Source: Rhabdophis nuchalis
Lineage: Eukaryota > Chordata > Lepidosauria > Squamata > Natricidae
Length of the DNA stretch: 64,000 nt
NCBI GenBank assembly: GCA_039707465.1
Contig: CM077643.1
Span: forward strand, 328,293,419 to 328,357,418
Reading direction: 5' to 3'
Shown here one piece after another: positions 33,472 through 45,120 of the stretch; position 1 is the stretch's first letter, and the number at the start of each line of letters is the position of its first letter. The notes under the pieces were generated by a model. It did no database searches. It had not been told where the DNA came from and was given only the letters and a program-made list of their open reading frames with translations. A program made the translations under genes and the position numbers.

Positions 33472-34303
33472 CAGTGGCGTAGCGTGGGTTGTCAGCACCC
33501 GGGGCAAGGCAAGTAATTTGTGCCCCCTAACCCCTGGATTTTAGCACTCGAGTCTCTTCCACTCCATCGCCCGCCGCAGGGCCCCCGCCCGCCGCTGCCC
33601 CCTCCTCGGCAGCGGCTGTGGCACCCGGCGGCGAGGCAACCCCTTCGCTCATCCTTCTCGGTGCCTTTCTAGCCCTCCCCCGGGGGAAGCAGCGGCATCG
33701 AGGACGGGGAGGGCGCAGCATGTGGGAAGCGAGAAACGGGAAGGGGGGAGAGGAGGGGTGCAGGAAGATCCGACGGCAGCGGGGTAGGGGAGGCAGCCGC
33801 AGCCGGCAGGTACCCGAAAGAGCTGGCCTCCCTTCGATCCGGAGAGCGGGACGCCTCTCCCGCCCTGTCAGCTACATCTCCGCGCATTCACAAGACCGCT
33901 GCTGAATCAGCTGGAACGCGCGAGCTCTCCCCACCTTCCGCCCACCGAGCTCTCTTCCTTTTCCCTGCGATTTCCCGCCCCCTCCCGGTTTCCTGGATTC
34001 CGGATCCCCCCTCCCCCGCCCGAGAAATAATACTAATAAAAATATGAAAAATCCCCTAAGATCCTTTCCCCAAGGAAGAAGACGGGGCGACGGGGAGAAA
34101 ACGCCTCCTCTTGCAGCCGCTCTTGCTTCGGGCGACGCTTCTCCGGTCCCCGCGGCGGTGGCCACATTCCCCGGCTGCCGCTGTTCCTGCCTTACTCGAT
34201 CCCCTTTCCCGAAGCGACGGGGAGCTGCGAGTGCGAGCGCGCCCCCCCAGATGTTGCGCCCGGTGCGGCCGGCACCCCCTGCACCCCCCACGCTACGCCA
34301 CTG
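33472..34303. mobile_element. CpG-rich hAT-type non-autonomous element, 832 bp
   Basis: Termini CAGTGGCGTAGCGTGGG and CCCACGCTACGCCACTG are perfect inverted repeats of 17 bp, flanked by an exact 8-bp duplication TTTGCATA (33464-33471 and 34304-34311). The interior is extremely GC- and CpG-rich with several open frames on both strands, unlike the AT-rich surroundings. No transposase motif is seen. The frames (for example 33618-33905 +, 33872-34291 -) look like by-products of high GC content. The lack of CpG decay suggests a young insertion, or captured CpG-island DNA. Confidence 0.95.
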
Positions 34304-34311
34304 TTTGCATA

Positions 34312-35190
34312 TGCTTTTCTGAATTAAAAGGTAGCAATTTCACAGTCAGAGAAAAAAAGCAAATGGCTTTATGTCTTTAGATATATATTTAGGAAAACAT
34401 TCTCTTCATGCCTGGGATGATCCAGTTTTGCTTTATTTATTTTTTTATATCTCTTCTTACTTTTCATTACATACTAAGATTATCCTCAGCTTTATTTTAG
34501 CACTTAACTTGACATCTTAATTACATCTGTTTTGATTTGATTGTTTTCTTGTGGGTTTTTTTCTATTTTTGATAGGTAGATACTACAAGCCCTGTGTGAT
34601 TTTCTTTAGACATTTACTTTTTAAAACACCTCAACTGTTAAATTAAGAGTAATGACATTTGCTTGTGTATATTATGGTTATAGATTGAAAAATATATTTA
34701 GTTGATTTGCTTTAATCAAAAACAAGGATCAATACATACTCCGTTCACCAACAGTCAAGACTTCTAAGCCTATGATTCCAAATTGATGGGTTCATTATTA
34801 TTTTTTAATACATGCAAATTTCATGGTTGTCCAGTAACTCAATACATTCAAGGAAGAGCGGGAGAGGAGAGGAGCAAAGTAGCATAGATAGTACTCTGCA
34901 TTAACTATGCAAGTAATGTCTCCAGATAAGACTGAGGGGAAAAAATACATCTTTCCTCTTCCACATGCTATAAAGTAGCTGCCAATCAGTGTAAATAATA
35001 CTAAACTAGGCATACCACTGAGTTAATTCCAAACAAGACAGATTTCAGTATTCTCTTGCTATCTGTGATGCTGCCCAAATTAGCACCCATCATTACCCAG
35101 TAGAAAAAGAAATGACATGATGGATAAACTTAGCTTTTACCATCTAAGCAAAGACAGTAAGATAATCCTAAATGTTTTTTGATTTTAAAG
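34312..35190. other. Unassigned AT-rich sequence
   Basis: Nothing recognised. Confidence 0.5.
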
Positions 35191-35193
35191 TAC

Positions 35194-35414
35194 TACCCTG
35201 TTTCCCTGAAAATAAGACCTCCCGAATAATAAGCCCAAAGAGGCTTTTGAGTGCATGCGCTAAAATAAGCCCTCCCTGAAAATAAGCTCTCCCCGTAAAT
35301 ATTGCAACACAGCAACAGCCATGAGGTGACCACGCTTGCCGCCTCCTGCACCTCAAAAATAATAAGACCTTCCCAAAAATAAGGCCAAGTGCTTATTTTT
35401 GGGGAAACATGGTA
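35194..35414. mobile_element. MITE of about 221 bp (AATAAGCC family)
   Basis: Starts TACCCTGTTTCCCTGAAAAT and ends ATTTTTGGGGAAACATGGTA, inverted termini of more than 20 bp with a few mismatches. Internal AATAAG-CC motifs recur every few tens of bases (AAATAAGCCCTCCCTGAAAA and the like). The termini match those of the larger fold-back element at 56358-57571. Confidence 0.88.
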
Positions 35415-35551
35415 TATAGCTTTGAACATTTAGGTCCACAAGGTAGCTGATTTGAATGATTTCTCATTCAATGAAGCTATAATACTAGATAATAAGAATT
35501 GAAGTACATCCACCCATTGTCTAAATGTATCTGCATAGTTTTCTGCTTCGC

Positions 35552-35660
35552 AAGTCTGAAGGACTTCAGCTCCCAGACTTCTCCAGCCAGCTTAGCTGGC
35601 TGGAGAATTCTGGGAGCTGAAGTCCTTCAGACTTAAAGTTGCAAAGGTTGGAGACCCCTG
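35552..35660. mobile_element. Palindromic MITE, one terminus missing
   Basis: AAGTCTGAAGGACTTCAGCT...CCAGCCAGC pairs with GCTGGCTGGAGAATTCTGG...AGTCCTTCAGACTT, two arms of about 40 bp with almost no spacer, followed by a right terminus AAGGTTGGAGACCCCTG. The left terminus expected (CAGGGGTCTCC-type) is absent, so it is truncated there. Confidence 0.85.
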
Positions 35661-36725
35661 CATTATAGGACAAATATGTAAATTGTGTTATATTTTCATG
35701 TAATTCAGTTCATGCCCAATTATTGTGTCCCTTTCTATCACTCAGAATTCGAAGCATTTGTTTTACACTTGCAACACATGCCTCTTGGCAAAACATCTAC
35801 TTGATTCTTCCTATGATCAAAATAAATTCCTTAGAAGGTAACAGAGAAGAGCACCAAATCTTTCTGCTTTATTATTATGTCTGAACAACATTCAAGTGCT
35901 TGGCCCAAGTTTTCTTTTTTCCCAATATGTTTGACTTTAAATGCTTTGTAACAGTAGTAAGGCATAAATAAATAAGTAAATAAAAATGTTTCAAGTAATT
36001 TTCCATTACCCTAGTGGTGAAAATATTGAATTAGTTGTTATGGAAAGGCTTTGATGTGGAAAAAAAATGTTGAAATTTACGGACCTATATGTGTTCATTC
36101 CTGCTTGTAAATGTCATTAAGATCTCTAGAAAGCAAACAGCCTGGGAAAAATGTCTTTAATCAGACATTTAGTCAGTCTAGCAATTGGGAGGCAAGAAGA
36201 TTGCCAAGAGTCTATGTCTCATGATCCAAGCTTTGTATTTTCCTCATGTAACATATAGTAACTCTTTTTCACACAAAGTCATAATTTTGTTCAGCTACAT
36301 GCTTCAGATTTAAAATGTAAACTCAGTGCTCTGGCAATAAGATCTTTTTTTAATCAAATGGCTGTTTACTGTAATGAATATGTGATTAAAGTGAAAGTCT
36401 ATTCTTGGAAAAGGAATGTATTGAAAAGCATGTTTGACTATTTATGATGAAAGTTTGAAACATGAAGAATAAAGAGTGCTGAAAGGTTCTAAATATGGGG
36501 CAAATATTTGTTTGAGACTTTCAAGAGTTGATCTTGGGGAGAACTAAGTGTAGCAGGAAAAGAACAAACTATATTTATAATGGAGTGACTACAGATGAAA
36601 AAATATGAGTCCTGAAAAAATATTAAAAGATAGATTAATTTGTCAACAAAATTAAGGGAAATTGGTTGCAAGGAAGGAGAATGTGGAAGCTGCTTGAACT
36701 AGAATTATGTATACAGTATATTATG
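35661..36725. other. Unassigned AT-rich sequence
   Basis: Nothing recognised. Confidence 0.5.
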
Positions 36726-37050
36726 TATGAATATATTATGTCTGGAATGAATTGCCCCTGGAATTAAGAACTATCTCTGACCTACGCACCTTCTGCCGTG
36801 CTCTCAAAACCTTTTTTTTCCAACAAGCCAGGCTTGCATAAAAATTAATTTTTAAACACAATTTTTTATTAATTTTAATCAGGGTTTGTTTGGTTTTTGA
36901 ATTTTATGAGAGGCCAAATTGTTTAATATGCTTTTTAAACTGTTTTTAACTTTTATATATCTGTTTTACTTTGGCTGTACACCACCCTGAGTCCTTCGGG
37001 AGTAGGGCGGTATAAAAAACTAATAAACTAAACTAAATTAAACTAATTTA
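36726..37050 (+). mobile_element. L2-like LINE 3' end, sense
   Basis: Begins at TCTGGAATGAATTGCCCCTG (WNELPLELR-like), followed by CTCAAAACCTTTTTTTTCCA (LKTFFFQQARLA-like) and a stop. The 3'UTR has TACACCACCCTGAGTCCTTC and GGGCGGTATAAAAAAC, ending in an AATAAACTAAACT tail. A diverged subfamily of the 13.3-kb element. Confidence 0.75.
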
Positions 37051-39540
37051 TCTATGGGAAGTATGAGGACGACATTTGGTGAAATAATAAAGTGAAAAAT
37101 GCTATGAAGGAAGGAAAAATGCAGATAATAAAGAATGATTGTTGCAAAAAGATAAGGATGAGAATATGGTCACACTTAATTGAGGAAGTAAAGGTAAAAA
37201 CTCTTGAACATTCCAACGTCTATCTCAATTATACAGGATTATTTTATTGTAATTTGACTTAAAATTTCTTTTACTTTGCTTGGATGAAATTACTACATCA
37301 ATAATGTTTCAACAACAATTAATTGAAAATAATAATATTAGTCACATTCCAAAACTAGGTGTTGCACCAAATTTTTAGAGTTATTTATTTATCTATTTAA
37401 TCCCTATCTAGCAAGTGTCACTAATTAATTACAGATTGGTAATATAACTTTAGATTCTGTTATAAGAAGCTATATGCTCTATATTTTTAATGCAAAAATT
37501 CTCTTTAGTGATACAGTAGTTAAAATATTTTCTTTTGGTTAAGAACTGAAATAGTTATTGCCATATAATTCTAATTACAGAAAAGAAATATTGCTGTATG
37601 TATTTTATAATCAGGCAAAATGGATGGAAATTTGTACTCAGTTTGAACTCAATCAAATGTTTCTGTTACATTAAATGTTTTTCTTTTCCTGTCATATTGT
37701 ACATGAAAGGAAGCAAGTGCTGTCACTCAATAATATAACTGCTTTATTATTGCAGAAAAGAGTCTGTCTCATTAATTATCATTAAATATAAGTCTCTTCT
37801 AAGAAGCTTGAATAAAAATTGATCACCTTTCTAAAAATTGCTTATACTCAAAATGTAACTGTCACATTTTTATCTTCATTTACATCTAATTAACTGTTAC
37901 ATTTGACTGAATCTCTGATTTAGAAATACCGAAATAAACATCTTTCCTGTCTAAGGAGATCAACTTGGAGCAGCCTCAATTAAGACTTTTTGGGAAAGAG
38001 TTAGTTGACGAACTATAGCAGTCTTCTCTAATATTGTCAGGGTCCTGATACAGTATCAGGTACCAGAATTTCTCCATCAGGACGTCCAATTCTGACAATT
38101 CTAGAAGTTGAACCCCATAATTCTGGGGAACTCCCAGTTGAATAAATCTATCTTCAAGGCTTTTGAAATTGGAGTGGGCTTGGGTGTGGGTCCAGAAGCT
38201 GGGATCCATCAACATTCTTCTCTACAAAAACTTCACTCATAGAAGGTACCCTTATCCAGCTTGGGATGTTCCCCTTTTATCAACCCTGCACTTTGCTGCC
38301 TATCCATTTCAATATGATCCCCCAATCCAATGTGGATTTTTTAAATATAAGGCTATTATGGGAAGCAAAATGCATGATTAGATGTTTATGCCTGCCAGCT
38401 TGGTTCCGTATATTTTGTATTTTGAACCACTGCAATGTGTTTCTGTTGGCAAATATAGAGTTGTTTATTATGTAAAGATTGCTTTGTTCTTTTAGTGGCT
38501 CAAATATTATAAGCAATCAAAATACTCATAATTTACTTGAGGAAGTAAAAAAAAATAGTTTTTCTTAAAAGCTGCATTTGAAGGATGCCTTATAAAGAAG
38601 AATAGTTAGTTCAGCAAGCTAAACCTAATTTGTGGTTCTCAAAACAAAGAAGAAAGCTCTCTGTTTCATTTGCTAGTTTGGAGTTGATGGATCAACTGTT
38701 TGACCAGCCTGACAAAATAGCTGATTTGTGTTTAAAAAAACAGTAATTGCAATATTGGCAGAAATGTCACAATGAGATGTTTGGCATAGTTTGACTACCA
38801 GATATTTGCTCCTGTACTCTGGACTAAACAAGGAGAAAGCTAATTGCATAGATTGGCAGAGGAGTTCAGTGTAGCCCAGTCTTATTTTTCCTTCTGATGT
38901 CTTTCCACATAAAACCTGCTTTGCTTCCTCTTGTGGCACTGAATGTTCCCTACATTTCCTCATCAGATAGAGACAGAGAGCAGGGCTTTAGTGCAGCACA
39001 TAAAGTAAGGAAAATTCAATTGTGGAGTACCACTACAGCTTTACCCAATTAAAATAGTAAGTTTTAAAAGAGTAAATATTACATGGCCATAAGTACCAGA
39101 ATTATATTTTGAGTGTGTTTTGAATTTTGAATTATTTTGAATGCATGTTAAGCATCTCCATAATATTTCCAGATGGAGTTTAAAACCAGATATTATGTCA
39201 CATGTGAATACTCTTGAAATGTTTTCCCCATGATGAGATAAAAGAGCTGTGGCTGCTCTGTGCACAACTTCTTGAGTCATACATTGATTTCACTGGACAA
39301 CAATCCCCCCACCCACCCAAAGTTTTACTTCCTGAAAAAACTGGGTGATTATGATAGATCCCTCCAAACTGAATGGAAATAAAATTTCAGACTGATTGTA
39401 TCACATAAGAATCTTGAGAAATATGAAATTAACTTTTTATGACTGTAGCATGTTTAATTGCATAATGTTTCTGACATGCTACATGGATTTAGTAGCTAAA
39501 CCTGTTTTGCTTCTGGTTTTTGTTTATACTCAGTGACTGA
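37051..39540. other. Unassigned AT-rich sequence
   Basis: An 80-codon minus frame at 37976-38215 has no motif I recognise. No repeats recognised. Confidence 0.4.
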
Positions 39541-39544
39541 TTCA

Positions 39545-39950
39545 TCTCACTGCAGTGTCCAAGAATAGCCGCCAGCATTGATGGATTCCAATTGCCCTGA
39601 TCCCATTTTCCACTGGGGCAATGTACTGGTGAAACCTTTCACTATATTCATCACTGAGCGCACCTAGATTTTTAAGAAAGAAGTCCATGTGTGAATGAAA
39701 ATGAGTAGTTTGGTGTTCTGTAGTTGGCAAGAAAAAATCTCAACAACATCCTTAAATGCTTTTCTGGCAATTTTCTCTAGCCCTACTAACAGAACTTCAA
39801 ATCACTTTTCATTGATGATGTATCTTATCGACAAAAATGCTTCCACAACCTGGGCATCAGTTAATTCTTGGAAAAGTCTGTCTCAAATAACAAAAACTTT
39901 CACTTTTCTTGTTCATTGCTTTCACAAAATCATTTCTTAATCTATTGTTT
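39545..39950 (-). pseudogene. Broken copy of a gene-like multicopy protein (unnamed family)
   Basis: Minus-strand translation, read across at least two frameshifts and stops, gives an ordered series: NDFVKAMNKKSESFCYLRQ near 39935, then FEVLLVGLEKIARKAFKDVV, a HMDFFLKNLGALSDEY segment and GERFHQ-like SERFHQYI, then QGNWNPSM-like text near 39600. I recall this order (a histidine-rich HLDxFPENLG, ERFHQD and WxxxMxADYCW series) from a transposon-like protein family found in multiple copies in animals, but I cannot name it. Only about 130 residues remain. Introns are not seen, so a retro- or transposon-borne copy is likely. Confidence 0.55.
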
Positions 39951-42900
39951 TTTCATTTTACAGAATGAATTCCTAATCACTCTCCTAAAAGCTATTCCTG
40001 ACTAGGGTAGTTGCTGAGTTTCAAAATATGGGGCCAAAAGTTACCTGAAAGAAAGAACAAAATGCTATATCCCTAAAGTTTGAATCTTTAATACTGGAAG
40101 GGAGAAATTATTCTCCATCCATTTTCACTGAGGGTGACAGATTACTGATCACGGGACCTCAAGTTTTTACTCCTGGGACTTGACTGTGTTTTGTTCAATA
40201 GCACCTCTTCACAGTTCACTAAAACAGTATTTATAGTACTGGTAATTGCTATCCAATGGCAGATGCTATTCTTGTGAGTAAGAACAAGCTGAAGTGGTAA
40301 CCTTTTCCAATAAGTGTATATCATTTAATTTGGGGAAAGAAGACCAATGCTTACTGAATCTATTTAGAAGATAAAATTTCTGATCTGTCTGATCTGAAAA
40401 TAAATCTAAGTGACAACAAAGAGGTTTGCAGACATTGCAAGTGAACGAAGCAATTGAGCAAAAACTGTTAGTTCTTAACCTCTAATACTAAAAAGAGATT
40501 TCTACCGAAGCGTAGATATTAACATGTTTTTAAAGTCTGAGCAAGTTTGTAAGTCCTTTGTTGTTCTTTAGGGCAAATGGGTGGGAGGTGCAAAGCATGG
40601 AGAGGTTGCCTTTTTTTTTTTTTTTACTTCTGCTGAGGAAAGCAATACCATCAGTATAAAGCCAGATTGGATTTCACCCCTTGTTCAAAAAGCCTTATAT
40701 TACTTTTATATAAAATGAAAGTCTTTTGGCAGTTATATAACAAAGACAAAGAAACGTTTTGATGGCACTTTATGGGACACACATTTTAGAAGCATTTTAT
40801 TACAAACTGTCATTATGCTTGGAACCCATTTCTTTCTTTCTTCTTGCCTTAGATTTAACAGAAAGGAGATATCAATTGGAGGTTAAATTGGAAAAATTTG
40901 GAGATTTCTAGCAAAAAAGAATTGGCACATATTTTGTATCTCTTTTAGCAACACAGTGGTTCAATACCATGCCCAAGATTTATACAATTTTGGAATAATT
41001 GAAAACTAGAAAGGCCTGGCTCTTATCTTACAAATCTTCAACCACAGAATGTACACTTAACACACTAAGCTCTATTTGCTTTTTCTGTTTTGATAATTGT
41101 GCAATGTCTGCATTCACAAACTGTTTCAGGGAGTTCAGCCATAGCGTTTGCATCTATATCTTGGCTTATTAATTTAATCTTTTGTCTATTGTTTATTCTT
41201 ATCAAGGACACAGTAAGGTAATATTGATATTACTAGCCCTTTCATATCTGGGTTTCAAAAATCCATATAGTCATAGATGGTAGAGGAAAGGGAGAGGGAG
41301 AAAGAAAAAAACTAACTTTGCTATCCTCTGTTCATGAAGCCCAGTCCCGATCTAGTAAACCTTGTTGCAAACAAAATATGAGGGAATATGCATTAGGTCT
41401 GTCAGTATTGTGTTTCCAGGAGTTTTGAGAACCTTATATGGTCACAAGATGTAATTTTGTTGCCTTCTGACTGGCAGTAATTTTCAAAGGGCATCAAGAC
41501 TCTTCTACATCAGATTATGTGCCAAGTAAGAAAACAGCTCCAGACCTCTACTTTCCACAATATTAGTAATATTGGAGAACTCAACTGATTTATTTTCGGC
41601 CCAGGCATATTGAAGCTGAAACTGTTGCAAAAGTATTCATTGGATTGAGCAAGATACTGGGGCTCCATATCTCCATGAGGGGAAATTCACGTCTCACCCT
41701 TTCCTCTGACTCCTAAGCTTCAGCAAAATGCAAACTTAAATGCTCTTCAATTTCATTTCAGGAACCCATACAAAATCAGTGGCATGAAATTGTGAAGCAT
41801 TTTGTCAGTTTCTCCCTTCTCTTTAGTTACAGATCAATATGTTTGCAAAATGCCAAGCTATGGACTTTGTGTCTTCCCTTTTCTTTTTCCTTTTTGTGGC
41901 ACAGGATCTTTAGGAGTTCAGAGAATAGCAGTGATCTGCACTCTGTGTTCCCTTCAAGTTGAAGGGCAGGAAGGCAATCATGTTACTTGAAACTCTTCTG
42001 AAGTCCTGAGGGTTGGGGGTGGTGCATCTGAACGTCCTTGGACAGAGCTGAGATACCACATGCCAGGAATCCAAACTGGGATATTTTCATGCAAAAGTTT
42101 TAATATGTCTAATTCCCCAATGTATGACTTTTGACAGGTTGCTTTGAGAAAAATTATTTTTGATTAAGGAATATTTTCCATAGTTTAAGTACGTCTCTCC
42201 TAATATCTTGCAGGACAAAATCTAAGTCATGAATAATCAACAATAATAAAAGATGATTCCACTTGGAGATAAATGAGCATTGATTTTTCAGTTTTGAAAT
42301 GAAACAGAAGTATCAGGTTTTATTTTTACAAGGTCTTAGGGTTAAATATATTTGGTGAGTAGGATGTTCTTGCACCAAGATTCAATTATAATGAATATGC
42401 CATTCCTCACTAGAGTAAGAGTCGAAAGGTTGATGCAGCCAATGTTTTTGATATATGCCATGAGGATTGAATAAGAGTCCAAAATCACTTGGACATTGTG
42501 TACTTTAATGAGCACAAAATCTTGCAATCCCATTTTTAGGTATACAATTACAATAAATGCCAGTGGCTATTAGTGCTAATTTTTTTGTCCAATTTGTCTT
42601 TTACCACATTATAAACACTACCCAGTAACACATACAGCTTTCAACTTATAAAAGAGCTCATGAAATGGTTTGTTACAAACAGTTTTAGAGTTATCTTCAG
42701 AAAGTTATAGAAAAGGGTACTACTATCAGTAGTAATAAAACCTGGCGGCTTTATTAGTTTGTGTTAACTTGTATCATGTTGAAGGTAAGAACAATATCCC
42801 CAACCCTCCGCTATACATAATTTATTTTTCACATTGCTTCTTATTGAAAATGCCAAATTTTACTTAATTTTCTTGGACAGATTACATTAATTAGTAGATG

Positions 42901-43868
42901 GGTGGGTAGGGTGTTTGCATATGTTCATGATAGCAGTTTAGAAATACAAGTGGTATGTTTACTGAATCATAATATTTATTTATCAACCTGTGGTAGGAAG
43001 GGAAACGGCTGCCGATTGTATTGTTTGATATTCTTGTCAATTTACCTGGGGGGGGGGGAGGAGGAAAGAGCACTTGATTTATAATATTCTAAATAGAACG
43101 ATAAGAAAGATGGCGGAAGATGCAGCACCCCAGCCCACCAGTGCTGGAACTAAAATTACAGACTTAAAATCCTAATTGCACTTACTGGGGGGGAAATACA
43201 AATAAACCATTTCTCACCCTCTCATTCACTTTCTCCCACAAAAATAAAAGAGTCTCCCCTTTTTTTGATAATGTTGTTTTTTCACTTGCTTTTTTGCGTA
43301 TTTTATAAAAAGAAGACTGTAGTAGAAAAACTGTAGTAGAGGAGTAACAATGAAAAAGATATCTGGGCTAATACTAAAAACAGTGCATAAATAAAAAAAA
43401 AAAGAAATAATAAATTAAATTATAAAATAAGTGGGAAAACGGAAGTGTGTCCAAGGCCATTGCAATGACAGAAATTTTCCTTTCCTATTTTAGAATAAAC
43501 ACTGTAACATTTTATATTTAACACCTAATGTTTTCTTCTGATTGATCTTCAATCAAATTGCAGATAAGCCCACATTTTTAAAGCAGAGCAAAAAGACTTA
43601 CACCCAGCATAACTCAGTTTCTTAATATAAATTTAATGATGATTTAATGTTCACATTGTTCTACATCTCACAGTCTGCTTTTTCTGAAAGACTTTGAAAT
43701 AAATTTCAATTTAAAAAAAGAGCTGAAAGCATATTTTTATAAGCAGATAGAAACTGGTTTTTAGATGTACCTGTGAAATATGTTAATTCTTGAATTATGA
43801 TAATGCATGACAATATGATACTAAGATTTCATGCAATATGTTGTGAAGTACCTTTTATATATTCTTAG

Positions 43869-43870
<2 letters not shown>
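39951..43870. other. Long repeat-poor AT-rich stretch
   Basis: Contains only poly-T (40610-40626), a G run near 43050-43060 and an unclassified block 43083-43240 that opens GAAAGATGGCGGAAGATG. That text resembles LINE leader starts, but no LINE coding follows. No gene recognised. Confidence 0.45.
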
Positions 43871-43918
<48 letters not shown>

Positions 43919-43960
43919 CTTTATTGTCATTGTAAAAATTACAATGAAATTTTGTTATAT
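43871..43960 (+). repeat. (AAT)n microsatellite with adjoining repeat
   Basis: About 15 TAA/AAT units (43872-43918) followed by CTTTATTGTCATTGTAAAAA and ACAATGAAAT, text typical of a repeat tail in antisense. The microsatellite probably grew from that tail. Confidence 0.8.
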
Positions 43961-44329
43961 AAAGCTCTCAGACTGCACAAATTTCTTTCTCAGATTTCTT
44001 ACCTGAAAAAAGTACGCAAATGGAAGACACAGAATTCAGTTGATTGTTTTCCTTTCATAATGTGATGCAGTGCAATATTATCATTTGAAATGTCTGTGAT
44101 TTTTAGGATTATGTTCCAATATAATAGAACAAGCATGCTTTTATTTAAAATACGTCTTTGATGCAATTGTATTCATACAGGTTTGTAGACTACAATATAA
44201 AATCCATTCACTTCAGATGTTTATTTTTATATTTCATAAAAACATTCATATTTTTAACTTTTCAGCCCCACTGTACTATGTACAGTACATGAATGAATGC
44301 TGCTGCAAGATCCAATCTGAATCAATTAC

Positions 44330-44510
44330 CAGGACCAAAGATTTACTCTTCCAAGCTTTTGGACCTGTGCTGGAGCCCATCTTCAGGGAATTTCTCTCTT
44401 CTAGAGTAGAAGCTAGCCCAAAGCACATATTTAAGTAGAGAGAAGTTCCCTGAAGATGGGGGGCTCCAGCATGAGTCCAAAAGCTTAGAAGAGTAAACCT
44501 CTGGTTCCAG
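44330..44510. repeat. Imperfect palindrome of about 180 bp (fold-back MITE-like)
   Basis: Left arm 44330-44396 (GGACCAAAGATTTACTCTTC...GGGAATTTCTCTC) pairs with right arm 44438-44510 (GAGAGAAGTTCCCTGAAGAT...TTAGAAGAGTAAACC-GGTTCC), spacer about 40 bp. A few mismatches and small insertions. The frames across it mirror each other. No clear target duplication. Confidence 0.85.
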
Positions 44511-45050
44511 TGACCGACCCAGGTTGGATCTATATACAGTACATTTATATTGTAAGTTCTAGAATTCATATATATGGTTTTGTAGTTTCCAGAGGTAGTG
44601 AATTATTGGCCATATTTTTCAGCAATGGATAAATGGATGCTATTTTGGTCATGTTTAAGAATGAATTCTACATTCCATATAAGTTTTTCTTGTACCTTAT
44701 TAAAATGCAGGAAATCTGGTTCTTCTGGTTCTCTTTCAAATTTAACTTCAATGCAGGAAATCTGGTTCTCCTTCAAATTTAACTTCCCTTGACGTGTATG
44801 AATTGATTTATTATTTTTACCCTGAAAATATATACACTATTTTAAGTACACTATTTTAAGTCTAACTTTGAATAAAGCTTACCTTTAGGTGAGATTATTG
44901 CATATAGGAATATAAGTAAGTGATGTTGCCAAGTTTCATCATTCTTGGCTGAGAAATATGTTACAGTACTTATAATGAGTATATGAAATACAAATGAATG
45001 CTGTTGGCCTGAGATTCTTCTTTAGCTGACATAATTGCCCATTAATTCAA

Positions 45051-45120
45051 TACAATAGCAGAGTTGGAAGGGACCTTGAAGGTCTTCTAGTCCAACCCCC
45101 TGCCTAGACAGAAACTCTCT
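45051..45120 (-). mobile_element. CR1 tail fragment, antisense
   Basis: AGCAGAGTTGGAAGGGACCT then CTTCTAGTCCAACCCCCTGC and CAGAAACTCT: the last 70 bp of a CR1 in antisense, severely 5'-truncated. Confidence 0.85.

Noticed and set aside
33527..34380. Several 60-139 codon frames on both strands that look like a GC-rich first exon or CpG-island promoter
   Set aside because: The interval is exactly bounded by inverted termini and an 8-bp duplication, so it is a transposon. Frames reflect scarcity of stops in GC-rich DNA. Capture of a host exon remains possible and is listed as a question.
37976..38215. 80-codon minus frame considered as a decayed gene
   Set aside because: No recognised motif, and the neighbourhood shows no further coding or repeat signature. 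Left as unassigned.
43083..43240. Possible LINE leader (AAGATGGCGG text)
   Set aside because: Only a short resemblance to LINE 5' starts, with no ORF1 or ORF2 following and no duplication visible.
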